Shown here: in pieces, positions 17,796-26,211 of the stretch
Numbering within the stretch: position 1 is the first letter of the stretch
Layout: every line of letters starts with the position of its first letter
NCBI GenBank assembly: GCA_025060695.1
Contig: JANXBH010000001.1
Coordinates: forward strand, 1-64,000
Source of the DNA: Caldifarciminota bacterium
Lineage (GTDB): Bacteria > Hydrothermota > Hydrothermia > LBFQ01 > DSFT01
Length of the DNA stretch: 64,000 bases
Direction: 5' to 3'
Position numbers and translations under genes: made by a program
The notes under the pieces: generated by a model
Seen by the model: only the letters and a program-made list of their open reading frames with translations
Database searches by the model: none
What the model was told of the DNA's origin: nothing

Positions 17796-19553
17796 ATGTT
17801 AAGAACTCACACATGTGGAGAAATAAAAAAGGAAGATATTGGAAAAACTGTGGTAGTATGCGGATGGGTAAGAAGATTTAGAGAAATTGGTGGGATAAAT
17901 TTTATAGACTTAAGAGACAGATATGGTAGAGTTCAAATAGTAGTAGAAGACAAGAATTTAATAAAAGAAATTGGCTTAGAATATGTTATAAAAGTTAAGG
18001 GTATTGTAAGAACAAGACCAGAAAAAGACATAAATCCAAATCATCCAACAGGTGAAATTGAAATATTAGCAAGTGAAATTGAAATACTAAATACATCAAA
18101 ACCACTACCCTTTTTACCTGAGGACGATATTAACATAAATGAAGAAACCAGACTAAAGTATAGATTTATAGACTTAAGAAGACAAAAGATGCAAAGAAAT
18201 CTTATTATAAGACATGAGACAGCACAAATTGTTAGAAACTTCCTTTCTGAAAATGGATTTTTAGAAATTGAAACCCCCTTTCTTACAAAATCCACACCAG
18301 AAGGTGCAAGAGACTTTATCATTCCCTCAAGACTTAATCCAGGAAAATTCTATGCCCTTCCACAATCACCACAACTATATAAGCAAATACTTATGGTTTC
18401 TGGTTTTGATAAGTATTTCCAAATTGTAAGGTGTTTTAGAGATGAAGATTTAAGAGCTGACAGACAGCCAGAATTTACCCAAGTAGATATTGAAATGAGT
18501 TTTGTAGATGTGAATGATGTATTAAATATTACAGAAGAGCTAATAAAGAGAATATTTTTAAAGACTTTAGACTACGAATTAGAAAAACCATTTTTAAGAA
18601 TTAGTTATAGGGATGCAATTTTAAAATATGGTTCGGATAAACCGGACTTAAGAAGTTCTATAACTATAGTAGATATTACAGATAAAATTTTCGCTCATAA
18701 TTTACTTGAAGAAATTAAACAAAAAGGAGGCAAAATTTTAGCACTTCCTATTAATATTGACATTTCAAGAAAGGAAATGGACCAGCTTAGAAATATTGTA
18801 AAGGATTTTATGTATTTTAAGAAGTTTTCTAATGAAATTTCAGGGCAGCTTTCAAAATATGTAGTTAATTGGGAAGAACTTACTGATGGAACATATATCG
18901 TAATCGGTGGTTATAATTTAGAACCATATAAAAAACTTGGTATTTTAAGAAATGAAATTATAAAGAAGTACAAACTATTTGAAAAAAAATTCTCTGCACT
19001 CTGGGTTGTAGACTTTCCAATATTTGAATATAATGAAGAGGAAAAAAGAATAGAGCCTTCACACCATATTTTTACAAGTATTTATGAAGAGGATATGAAG
19101 CATTTAGAGGAGTTGGAAAAAGCAATAATTGAGCAAAAGGACTATTTACATATTTTGGATAAAATTAGAGCTAAACAATATGACCTTGTAATAAATGGTA
19201 ATGAAGTGGGTTCAGGTTCAATTAGAATACATAATAGGCATTTGCAAGAAAGACTAATGAGAATAATTGGTTTAAGTGATGAAGATATTAATAGAAAATT
19301 TGGCTTTTTCTTAAATATATTAGAATACGGAGCACCACCACATGGTGGTATTGCTCTTGGATTTGATAGAATAGTAGCAATATTAACAGGCAATGAAAGT
19401 ATTAGAGATGTTATTGCATTTCCAAAAACAGCAATGGGTCAAGCATTGTTTGAAGAAGCTCCAAGTAAAGTTGACACTAATTTGTTAAGAGAACATGAGG
19501 AAACTTTTAAAATCGTACTTGAAATTCTAAGTAATTACAAAACAATTAGTTAA
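17796..19553 (+). CDS. aspS: Aspartyl-tRNA synthetase
   Basis: This bacterial-type class IIb synthetase charges tRNA-Asp (and possibly tRNA-Asn). An OB-fold anticodon domain with [21 protein letters not shown] is followed by the class II core: motif 2 in [18 protein letters not shown] and motif 3 in [14 protein letters not shown]. The family-specific GAD insert lies in the middle but looks short and diverged (585 residues in total against about 590-600). The RQPEFTQ sequence is standard. It has its own promoter motif inside the uvrB stop and a second-strand neighbour about 140 bp downstream. Confidence 0.95.
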   Translation: MLRTHTCGEIKKEDIGKTVVVCGWVRRFREIGGINFIDLRDRYGRVQIVVEDKNLIKEIGLEYVIKVKGIVRTRPEKDINPNHPTGEIEILASEIEILNTSKPLPFLPEDDININEETRLKYRFIDLRRQKMQRNLIIRHETAQIVRNFLSENGFLEIETPFLTKSTPEGARDFIIPSRLNPGKFYALPQSPQLYKQILMVSGFDKYFQIVRCFRDEDLRADRQPEFTQVDIEMSFVDVNDVLNITEELIKRIFLKTLDYELEKPFLRISYRDAILKYGSDKPDLRSSITIVDITDKIFAHNLLEEIKQKGGKILALPINIDISRKEMDQLRNIVKDFMYFKKFSNEISGQLSKYVVNWEELTDGTYIVIGGYNLEPYKKLGILRNEIIKKYKLFEKKFSALWVVDFPIFEYNEEEKRIEPSHHIFTSIYEEDMKHLEELEKAIIEQKDYLHILDKIRAKQYDLVINGNEVGSGSIRIHNRHLQERLMRIIGLSDEDINRKFGFFLNILEYGAPPHGGIALGFDRIVAILTGNESIRDVIAFPKTAMGQALFEEAPSKVDTNLLREHEETFKIVLEILSNYKTIS

Positions 19554-19690
19554 AGTTTTTATTAAATAAGTTTTTAATTTTCAATAACTTAATTATAAAA
19601 TTCTGTAATTTCTTGTTGAATTTTAATTTTAAATTCTTCATTTTCAAAAACTAAAATATTATAAACTTTAATTTTTTGATTTCTAATAAC
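19554..19690. other. AT-rich gap between aspS and a convergent small gene
   Basis: The stretch is nearly all A/T. I see no RNA gene, no clear GC-rich terminator and no convincing ORF; a 31-codon minus-strand frame (from about 19641) is low-complexity Lys/Asn/Leu and is not supported. Confidence 0.5.
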
Positions 19691-19867
19691 TTATAAAGAT
19701 AGTCGTTTTTCCACTACTCTACCAATTGAAAATATTATTACAGCTATAATAATTAGAATAAATTCCCATTTTAACGAACCTTTAAGCATTGCTATTATAG
19801 CCATAAACCCTATTCCTAAGCCAATAGCCTGAACGAATTTAGACAAAAGAAATAAAAAATATCGCAT
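19691..19867 (-). CDS. Small two-helix membrane protein (58 aa)
   Basis: This gene is too short for the ORF track. It reads MRYFLFLLSKFVQAIGLGIG..., with two hydrophobic segments (about residues 3-27 and 34-48) around a polar KGSLKWE turn, and a basic C-terminus VVEKRLSL. The promoter motif CTTTAAAATTTATTT before the ATG is identical to that of the PduO gene at 27253 (6 nt spacing), which strongly supports expression and this start. It lies 19 nt after the ychF stop on the same strand. Similar tiny membrane proteins of unknown function occur in other thermophiles, as far as I recall; I give no function. Confidence 0.7.
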   Translation of the reverse strand: MRYFLFLLSKFVQAIGLGIGFMAIIAMLKGSLKWEFILIIIAVIIFSIGRVVEKRLSL

Positions 19868-19886
19868 AAATAAATTTTAAAGAGAG

Positions 19887-20789
19887 TTAAATACTTGACC
19901 TAATATAGATAATATCTCCATCATTTACTATATAGTCCTTACCTTCAATTCTAACAAGACCTCTTTCTTTTGCAAGTTTCATACTCTTTAAGCTTATAAA
20001 TTCACTATAGTTTATAACTTCCGCTCTAATAAACCCTTTTTCTAAATCAGAATGTATTTTTCTTGCACAGTCCTTAGCTGTCTTACCTTTTTGAATTATC
20101 CAAGACCTTACTTCTTTTTCTCCCACAGTAAAAAACAGAATAATATTTAACTTTTCCTTTAAAAGAGAAATAATCTTAGGTTTAATTTCTTCAAAATTAT
20201 ATAACCTTAAGAACTCCATTCTTTCCTCCTCATTCAGACTTAAGACTTCTTCTTGTAGTTTTAAATTTGTAATAATATCTACATCCAAGTTTTCAATGTT
20301 TTCACCTTCAAAAACATTATATACTACGATGAATGGTTTTAATGTAATTAAGTTCATGTCATTTAAAAAATTTTGTTCTATTTTAATAGAACATAAAAAC
20401 TCTTCATTTTCTAAATGATTTTTTAATTTCTCTAAAATTTTTACTTCCTCATTTTTTCCTTTTTTCCTTAAATTTTCCATTCTAGTTTCTATAGCTTTTA
20501 AATCAGAAATTATCATTTTATATTTTAAATCTAAAAGCTCTTTTCCATTTCTTATAACAAAAATAAACACGTCATATAGTGAGGACTTTTGAATATTTCT
20601 TTCAAAGTCATCAATATCGTGAACTTCAATATAAGCATGCGTTGTTTTTTTAGGATTAAATATTTTAGATAGCTCTTCTACTCTTTCATCGTATAGTGTT
20701 AAATTTCCTTCCTTTGAACTTGAACCAGTTAGTATTTTAAATAATGTGGATTTACCAGAACTTCTTAAACCCAAAATTCCTGCTCTCAT
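19887..20789 (-). CDS. ychF: YchF/Ola1-like GTPase, short and diverged
   Basis: The C-terminal part is clearly YchF, with a TGS-type domain FFTVGEKEVRSWIIQKGKTAKDCARKIHSDLEKGFIRAEVI split here only for reading. The N-terminal P-loop is GLRSSGKSTLFK in place of the usual GLPNVGKST. At 300 residues it is about 60 shorter than normal, and I cannot find a clear NxxE-type base-specificity motif (VYNVFEG stands near the expected place), so nucleotide use may be altered. YchF proteins bind ribosomes and prefer ATP. Its start is three bases from the degT stop, so it is the second gene of that unit. Confidence 0.75.
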   Translation of the reverse strand: MRAGILGLRSSGKSTLFKILTGSSSKEGNLTLYDERVEELSKIFNPKKTTHAYIEVHDIDDFERNIQKSSLYDVFIFVIRNGKELLDLKYKMIISDLKAIETRMENLRKKGKNEEVKILEKLKNHLENEEFLCSIKIEQNFLNDMNLITLKPFIVVYNVFEGENIENLDVDIITNLKLQEEVLSLNEEERMEFLRLYNFEEIKPKIISLLKEKLNIILFFTVGEKEVRSWIIQKGKTAKDCARKIHSDLEKGFIRAEVINYSEFISLKSMKLAKERGLVRIEGKDYIVNDGDIIYIRSSI

Positions 20790-20791
20790 AA

Positions 20792-21886
20792 CTAAAAATT
20801 ATTTATTACATCTATTATATAATCAACCTCTTCATCAGTAAGCTCAGGGAAAATAGGAATGGAGACAGTAGTTTTTGCCAATTCCTCACTAACAGGTAAA
20901 GAATTTTCTTTATAGTTAAGATGTGCGTACGCTTTTTGTAAATGAATGGGTTTTGGATAGTGGAATGCATAACCAATACCAAATTTTTCTAAGTGTTTTA
21001 CAAATTTCTCTCTATCTTTCAATTTAACTACAAAAAGGTGATAAACTCCCTTTCCTCCTTCTACTAATTTTTGAAAAGTTATTTTTGGATTATTTATTTT
21101 GCTCATATATTTATTTGCAATTTCTCTTCTTCTTTCATTCCACATATCTAAGTGTTTTAACTTTATATTTAAAATAGCACCTTGAAATCCTTCCATTCTC
21201 ATATTATATCCAACTTCTACATGTTCATATTTTTGTTTTTGTCCTTGATTTCTTAATATTTTTATTCTATTGGAAATGTCTTCTATGTTAGTAGAAACAG
21301 CTCCTGCTTCACCAAAACTACCTAAGTTCTTTGTGGGATAAAAACTAAATGCATTTACTATACCAAAAGTCCCAACTTTTTTTTGATAATACTCCGCTCC
21401 ATGTGCTTGTGCACAATCTTCAATTAAATGTAAATTATATTCTTTCGATATATCCAAAATTCTCTTGACATCAAATGGTTGACCATATATATGAACCCCT
21501 ATTATAGCTCTTGTTTTTTTAGTTATCTTCCTTCTTACATCATTTGGATCTATTTGCCACGTTTCCTCGTCCACATCCGCAAATACTATTTTTGCATTAA
21601 GATAACTTACAGACCAAGCGGTAGCTATAAATGTCCAAGATGGAAGTATTATTTCATCTTCTTCGCTTATATTTAAACTCTTTAAGGCCAAAAATAGTGC
21701 GGATGTCCCGCTATTTAGTGCAACAACGTGCTTTGCGCCTAAGTATTGGGAAAAATTCCTCTCAAACTCCTCAACTGCATATCCAAGAGAAAATTCACAT
21801 CTATCAATAACTTTTTCTATTTCCATTAGCACTTCATTTTTTAAAAAATTTGCCTGTCTTTTTAAATCAAAAAAAGGAATTTTCAT
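20792..21886 (-). CDS. DegT/DnrJ/EryC1-family aminotransferase
   Basis: This 364-residue PLP enzyme belongs to the sugar aminotransferase family that makes amino-sugar nucleotides for glycans and surface polysaccharides. Visible motifs are the substrate-binding VALNSGTSALFLAL, the PLP aspartate in HLIEDCAQAHGA, and the Schiff-base lysine in FYPTKNLGSFGEAGA. Length is typical. Its sugar substrate cannot be read from sequence. The -10 motif lies 10 nt before the ATG. It leads a short unit with ychF; a glycosyltransferase is found 3.3 kb upstream on the same strand. Confidence 0.9.
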   Translation of the reverse strand: MKIPFFDLKRQANFLKNEVLMEIEKVIDRCEFSLGYAVEEFERNFSQYLGAKHVVALNSGTSALFLALKSLNISEEDEIILPSWTFIATAWSVSYLNAKIVFADVDEETWQIDPNDVRRKITKKTRAIIGVHIYGQPFDVKRILDISKEYNLHLIEDCAQAHGAEYYQKKVGTFGIVNAFSFYPTKNLGSFGEAGAVSTNIEDISNRIKILRNQGQKQKYEHVEVGYNMRMEGFQGAILNIKLKHLDMWNERRREIANKYMSKINNPKITFQKLVEGGKGVYHLFVVKLKDREKFVKHLEKFGIGYAFHYPKPIHLQKAYAHLNYKENSLPVSEELAKTTVSIPIFPELTDEEVDYIIDVINNF

Positions 21887-21914
21887 GAAACTTTAAATTT
21901 TAAGGTAAAATGGT

Positions 21915-22152
21915 CCATTACCAAGTCCAATATCCTGCAGAAGTTTGAAAAAACTCTTCAAAATATTTATTTACAACAAAAGTATAAATAGCATCACTTC
22001 TAAAGTCTAATGAATTACTAAAAAGTCGTGTCTTTCATATTTAAGAAGCCGTATCCCCTTGCTTGAATATATTCTCTATCTATTGGATTAGAAGTAAATT
22101 GAAGTGCAAAACCAGTAGAAAAAAATATAATAAAAAGGAATTTATTTATCTA
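21915..22152 (-). pseudogene. Eroded copy of the 23401-24174 lipoprotein gene
   Basis: Blocks of this stretch match the neighbouring barrel-like lipoprotein gene nearly base for base (for example CCGTATCCCCTTGCTT and AGTATAAATAGCATCAC), in the same order and on the same strand, but with several internal deletions between them. One deletion is bounded by the 10-base repeat TTCAAAATAT in the intact copy, as expected for slippage. The start codon is changed to ATA, the 3' half is missing and no promoter is left. It is a dead partial duplicate. Confidence 0.85.
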
Positions 22153-22592
22153 AACTTTTCAAAAGGGTTCTTACAATTATTACAATAGTATATCATTCTA
22201 CATCTAGTTGGACCAAACTCACTTTTTAAAACTACATTCTTTGAATTACAGTATGGACAAGTTTCTTCGTCAGGAGGACAAATTCCTGCCTCTTTAAGAG
22301 CAATTTTTCCTCTTGGTGTAATATCCGAACTTCTCCAAGGAGGACTATAAACCCATACTACTTCAAAATCGTTTATATTCATATCTTTTAAGTCATTTTC
22401 AATACTAAGCTTTATCAAATCTAGTGCAATGCAGTTTGTATAGGTTTTCTTTATTTCAACTATTACTTTATTTTCTAAGACTTTTATATCATGAATTATG
22501 CCTAAGTCTAAAATACTAATAGTTGGAATTTCAGGGTCTTTTATGCGAGAAATTTTCTCCAATATTCTCTCTTTTAAATTACCACCTTGCAT
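22146..22592 (-). CDS. paaD: PaaD-like protein (MIP18 domain plus zinc ribbon)
   Basis: This 148-residue protein has an N-terminal MIP18/DUF59 domain (IKDPEIPTISILDLGIIHDI, with the family Cys in YTNCIALD) and a C-terminal four-cysteine ribbon, CPYCNSKN...CNNC followed by PFEKF, which is the PaaD arrangement. PaaD is needed to mature the phenylacetyl-CoA epoxidase complex, probably by iron-sulfur delivery. It overlaps the PaaC-like gene by 14 nt. No paaA, paaB or paaE is present in this window, so the real partner may be the PaaC-like protein alone. The last codons sit against the pseudogene. Confidence 0.85.
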   Translation of the reverse strand: MQGGNLKERILEKISRIKDPEIPTISILDLGIIHDIKVLENKVIVEIKKTYTNCIALDLIKLSIENDLKDMNINDFEVVWVYSPPWRSSDITPRGKIALKEAGICPPDEETCPYCNSKNVVLKSEFGPTRCRMIYYCNNCKNPFEKFR

Positions 22593-23307
22593 CTGGTTCT
22601 AATCTATATACTTCTGTAAAGGTTTCATAAAATTTTAAAAAACTTTCACTTTTTTCTCCTCTTCTTGATTTAAAACTACTTAAATTCAATAAAACCTCAT
22701 CTTTGCTTGGAAATTTATAAAACGGAAAATCTAATTTTATTCTTTCATAAAACTTATCAAAGTGCTCTTCATAACTTATAGGAAATATATCAGTTCCATA
22801 TACTTTCAGAATTTCATTGTCTACTTCAAAAATACTAAAAAGTTCATACTTAAACTTATCAATAGTGTTTGAAATTACCTTTTTACCTTCCTCTTTTTGT
22901 GCGAGTTTATTTAAAATTATCCTAAAATGTTTTAAATGATAGTCTTCTTCTATTATAATTTTTTCCGCTCTTGATTTTAGTTCATAATTACTTGAATTTA
23001 AAAGTGCACCTATTCTAATATAGTCAAATTCATCGTAAAATAGATGTCTAACTAATGTAAATACATAATCGTAGTTTTCAAGTTCTGTAATGTATGCATT
23101 TTTAAATAATTTTGGTTCTCTTTTATATACAAAATCATCAGGATTTCCTATAATTTCATAGAACATACTTGCATGTGATATTTCATCTTGAGCTATTGAT
23201 GAAAGTGCTAAATCTTCTTCTAAAAATGGTCCAACACCTGTCCACTCGCAATCTCTATAACCTAAAATTAAATCATCATCTGCAAAATAAAATATTAAGT
23301 TTTCCAT
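22579..23307 (-). CDS. PaaC-like ferritin-type diiron protein
   Basis: This 242-residue four-helix protein matches PaaC of the phenylacetyl-CoA monooxygenase (ADDDLILGYRDCEWTGVGPF, EEDLALSSIAQDE). PaaC is a structural subunit that has lost its iron ligands, but here both ExxH pairs are visible: DEISHA in the second helix and EEDYHLKH in the fourth, with acidic residues in the first (CEW) and third (YDEFDYI). A working diiron site is therefore plausible. It is paired with a PaaD-like gene and preceded by a leaderless-type promoter (TAAAAT 7 nt before ATG). The substrate is unknown; an oxygen-using enzyme would be notable in an otherwise anaerobic-looking gene set. Confidence 0.75.
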   Translation of the reverse strand: MENLIFYFADDDLILGYRDCEWTGVGPFLEEDLALSSIAQDEISHASMFYEIIGNPDDFVYKREPKLFKNAYITELENYDYVFTLVRHLFYDEFDYIRIGALLNSSNYELKSRAEKIIIEEDYHLKHFRIILNKLAQKEEGKKVISNTIDKFKYELFSIFEVDNEILKVYGTDIFPISYEEHFDKFYERIKLDFPFYKFPSKDEVLLNLSSFKSRRGEKSESFLKFYETFTEVYRLEPDARW

Positions 23308-23400
23308 ATAAAAAATTTTAAAGCCTCAATTAAGTATTAGGAAAAATTACTTTCCAATTCTTCTTTAGTAATTCATTTTTTAAAGAATCTACTTGCTTTT

Positions 23401-24174
23401 TTAACTAAATAAGGCACTTATTATATATAGAAAAATACCACCAGGGCAAAATGTTTCCTTTTCTATACGATAACACTTAAAAAACCCAGGTCCTCCAAAA
23501 CTTATAGCAAAATTTAGTATTGGAATAACTCTTCTATTTTCACTAAGGTAAACTGGGAAAAATCCTAATTCTATATTAAATCTAAAATCAGGTGATATGT
23601 CTTTAGAACTCTTTCTTTTTTGTTGGATGTATATATTAAATCCACTACCAAGTCCGAAAAATTGATAATATCCATTTCCTACATTGCCTAAAGGCTTGTA
23701 TCCTGCAGAAGCTTGAAAAAACTCTTCAAAATATGGATGATAATATGCTTGGTAAAAAACAAATGGTTCAAAATATTTATTTACAACAAAAGTATAAATA
23801 GCATCACCTCTAAAACCTAATGAATTACTGAAAAATGGATCATATAAAAAGTAAGGAGTTATTGAAAATATATGTCGTGTCTTTCCTATTTTTTTATTAT
23901 ATAGTTCAATTTTAAGAAATGGTCCAAGCCCTGCACCTGATAAATTAAAACCAACATCTAAACCTTTTAATATACCATATGAAAAACCAATATTAAAATT
24001 ACCTAATAAGCCGTATCCCCTTGCTTCAATATATTCTCTATCTATTGGATTAGAAGTAAATTGAAGTGCAAAACCAGTAGAAAAGTCAAAATTCCCTTCA
24101 CCAACTGTCCTTGGTCTTTGATATATTCCAAAAAAGCAACCGCTTAAAAATATAATAAAAAGGAACTTGTTCAT
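23401..24174 (-). CDS. Barrel-like outer-membrane lipoprotein
   Basis: The first 13 residues, MNKFLFIIFLSGC, form a short signal with a lipobox (LSGC). The rest is rich in Tyr, Phe and Gly with alternating strands (FNIGFSYGILKGLDVGFNLS, FRFNIELGFFPVY), which suggests a beta-barrel or beta-sheet protein in the outer membrane. I know no family name for it. A decayed partial copy lies about 1.2 kb downstream at 21915-22152, so the locus has been duplicated. The gap of 93 bp before paaC has only a weak GGAAA/TTTCC hairpin. Confidence 0.65.
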   Translation of the reverse strand: MNKFLFIIFLSGCFFGIYQRPRTVGEGNFDFSTGFALQFTSNPIDREYIEARGYGLLGNFNIGFSYGILKGLDVGFNLSGAGLGPFLKIELYNKKIGKTRHIFSITPYFLYDPFFSNSLGFRGDAIYTFVVNKYFEPFVFYQAYYHPYFEEFFQASAGYKPLGNVGNGYYQFFGLGSGFNIYIQQKRKSSKDISPDFRFNIELGFFPVYLSENRRVIPILNFAISFGGPGFFKCYRIEKETFCPGGIFLYIISALFS

Positions 24175-24210
24175 CTAAACTTTATTGCAATACTCTTAAT
24201 AAAAAAAACT

Positions 24211-25083
24211 TCAAAGCTTTAATTTTGATATATAAGAATAGCTTTCTATTTCAAGAATACTATAAGCCTGAATGACTTTTTCAATATCAACCATAACATT
24301 AGCTCCCAGTCTTTTTAGCATATATACTAAGTCCTCGGTCGCAATATTACCTCTCGCATTAGGTGCGAACGGACATCCTCCAATACCACCTACTGAGCTA
24401 TCGAACTTATAAATAGAAAATTCCCTATATGCAATATATACATTTGCACTTGCCATACCATAGGTTACATGAAAATGCATTACAATATTATCCCTTTTTA
24501 TATCCTTTAATATTAACTCTAATAACTCCCTTACGTCATCTGGACTTGCTTTTCCAATTGTGTCTCCCAATGAAATTTCATCAACCCCCATATTTAATAG
24601 CTTTAATGATATATCTCTTACCTTCATACTATCTATTTTACCTTCATATGGACACCAGAATGCTGTTGAAATATATGCCCTTGTTAGTTTTGAACTTTCC
24701 TTTGCAATCTTTATAATATTTTTAAATTTATTTAAAGATTCTTCTATACTCATATTGATATTCTTTAAATTAAACGTTTCACTCGCAGAAGTAAAAACGC
24801 TTATTTTATCTACATTTACACTTAATGCCCTTTCTAATCCTTTTTCATTTGGAACAAGTGCAGAATAGATAATTTTCTTGTTTCTCTTTATGTTTTTAAA
24901 TACCTCTTCCGCATCAGAAAGCTGCGGAACTAACTTTGGAGATACGAACGACGATACTTCAATTTCGTCCACATTGCTTTCAGAAAGTAAATTTATAAAC
25001 TCTACTTTTTTTTTAGTATCTATTATTTTAGGATAGTTTTGAAGTCCATCTCTTGGTCCTACTTCTGTTATATATATTTTCAA
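24211..25083 (-). CDS. Hydroxymethylglutaryl-CoA lyase family protein
   Basis: The TIM-barrel motifs are those of HMG-CoA lyase: TEVGPRDGLQN at the N-terminus, the metal histidines in HFHVTYGMA, and the catalytic cysteine in GGCPFAPNARGN. This enzyme splits HMG-CoA to acetyl-CoA and acetoacetate in leucine or ketone-body metabolism; a thiolase and biotin carboxylase lie nearby. The usual HxHDT aspartate is Val here. The tracked start at 25149 translates the tRNA-Cys gene and is wrong. I place the start at the TTG at 25083, giving MKIYITEVGPRDGL, exactly the family N-terminus. This codon abuts the discriminator base of tRNA-Cys. Confidence 0.88.
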   Translation of the reverse strand: MKIYITEVGPRDGLQNYPKIIDTKKKVEFINLLSESNVDEIEVSSFVSPKLVPQLSDAEEVFKNIKRNKKIIYSALVPNEKGLERALSVNVDKISVFTSASETFNLKNINMSIEESLNKFKNIIKIAKESSKLTRAYISTAFWCPYEGKIDSMKVRDISLKLLNMGVDEISLGDTIGKASPDDVRELLELILKDIKRDNIVMHFHVTYGMASANVYIAYREFSIYKFDSSVGGIGGCPFAPNARGNIATEDLVYMLKRLGANVMVDIEKVIQAYSILEIESYSYISKLKL

Positions 25084-25155
25084 AGGCGACTCCCGGATTC
25101 GAACCGGGGTAAAGCGGTTTTGCAAACCGCCGCCTAGCCGCTCGGCCAAGTCGCC
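25084..25155 (-). tRNA. tRNA-Cys (GCA)
   Basis: A complete cloverleaf can be folded: acceptor GGCGACT/AGTCGCC, anticodon loop TTGCAAA with anticodon GCA, and T arm CCGGG/CCCGG around TTCGAAT. The discriminator base is U (25084), as in other bacterial tRNA-Cys. CCA is not encoded. The next base after the discriminator is the first base of the HMG-CoA lyase start codon, so 3' processing of the tRNA would produce the lyase mRNA. Confidence 0.97.
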
Positions 25156-25161
25156 AAGTTT

Positions 25162-26211
25162 TCAAATTTTAAAGTCCAAAAGAAATTTTACTTTTTCTTC
25201 TATTAAATGAGAAAAAGTTGGGGTATTTTCAAGAGTTTTACTTGCATTTTTTGAAAGTTTTTTTAAAAGTGCTTCATCCTTAGATAAACTATATACCGAG
25301 TTTACAAACTCATCTATATCAAATTTTCTTACTAAAATTCCGTTTTCTAAGTGTTTAATCTTTGTCCATATTGAAATATCAAATGCAATTACAGGTTTTG
25401 AATAGAATAAGGCTTCAATTGTTGGAAGTGTCATATTTCCATAATGAACAGGATTTATCAAAAAATCAATAGATGAATAAAACTTATAGTTTTGAAAATA
25501 CGGAAGATTACTTATTATAGTAATGTTCTTATATTTTCCTTGGAGTTTATAAAGTTTTTTATTTTCACCCTTCAAAAGCACAATAAGATGAATGTTTTTG
25601 TATTTTAGTATCTTTTCAAAAATTTCTAAAATAATTTTCTCACCTTTATATTTAGAGATTGCACCACAATAGCCAACATTTATACAACCCTCTTTTCTAT
25701 ATACTGGTTCAATCTTTAGAAAATCTGGCTTTGGATGTTCGTACAATTTTATTTTATATGAAGGTATTCCAAGAAGCATAGCAAATAGACTTCCATTAGT
25801 CCCATCTTCCCAAATAATATAAAAATTAGCTTGTTTTTTAAAACTATTTAAAAGTTGCTTATATCTTATTTTGATATAAAAACTATTTATATTCCACACT
25901 AAAGGATTTAAGACTATACCAAAATGCTCGTTAATATATGGAATGTTATGTTCTCTTGAAATTTCCAACGCAATATTATGAAACTGATGAGAAAATGCAA
26001 TAATTAAATCGTATTTTGAAGCTTTAAAGTCTCTAAAGTTTATAAAATTAATATTTTCATAAGGTTTATATTTACTGCTTCCACAAAAAACCCAATCTAC
26101 TATAGTATTTTTATACTTTCTAAGTTCGTTTAGCAAATAGTAATTCAAAGGTGCTCCTACCACATTTTCATTCCAGTCATTTTCCCAAGGACTAAGAATT
26201 AATATTTTCAA
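25162..26211 (-). CDS. Glycosyltransferase family 4-like protein
   Basis: This 349-residue protein has a GT-B layout: an N-terminal half starting MKILILSPWENDW and a C-terminal half with the donor-binding EALFYSKPVIAFD and ILVRKFDIDEFV. It probably moves a sugar onto a surface glycan or lipid on the cytoplasmic side; donor and acceptor are unknown. The start is TTG overlapping the stop of the phosphodiesterase upstream. The final codons, GAC TTT AAA ATT TGA, contain the promoter motif of tRNA-Cys, so coding and promoter overlap at this end. Confidence 0.85.
   Translation of the reverse strand: MKILILSPWENDWNENVVGAPLNYYLLNELRKYKNTIVDWVFCGSSKYKPYENINFINFRDFKASKYDLIIAFSHQFHNIALEISREHNIPYINEHFGIVLNPLVWNINSFYIKIRYKQLLNSFKKQANFYIIWEDGTNGSLFAMLLGIPSYKIKLYEHPKPDFLKIEPVYRKEGCINVGYCGAISKYKGEKIILEIFEKILKYKNIHLIVLLKGENKKLYKLQGKYKNITIISNLPYFQNYKFYSSIDFLINPVHYGNMTLPTIEALFYSKPVIAFDISIWTKIKHLENGILVRKFDIDEFVNSVYSLSKDEALLKKLSKNASKTLENTPTFSHLIEEKVKFLLDFKI
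25166..25173 (-). promoter_or_regulatory. tRNA-Cys -10 motif inside glycosyltransferase 3' end
   Basis: TTTAAAAT lies 10 nt before the tRNA 5' end. It is read as Phe-Lys-Ile at the C-terminus of the upstream gene. The same motif precedes many protein genes here, so tRNA and mRNA promoters share one form. Confidence 0.55.

Noticed and set aside
19547-19641. 31-codon minus-strand frame in the aspS downstream gap
   Set aside because: Low-complexity Lys/Asn/Leu sequence as expected from random AT-rich DNA, without a promoter box at the usual spacing.
25083-25149. N-terminal 22 codons of the tracked ORF 24211-25149
   Set aside because: They are the translation of the tRNA-Cys gene; the family N-terminus begins at the TTG at 25083.
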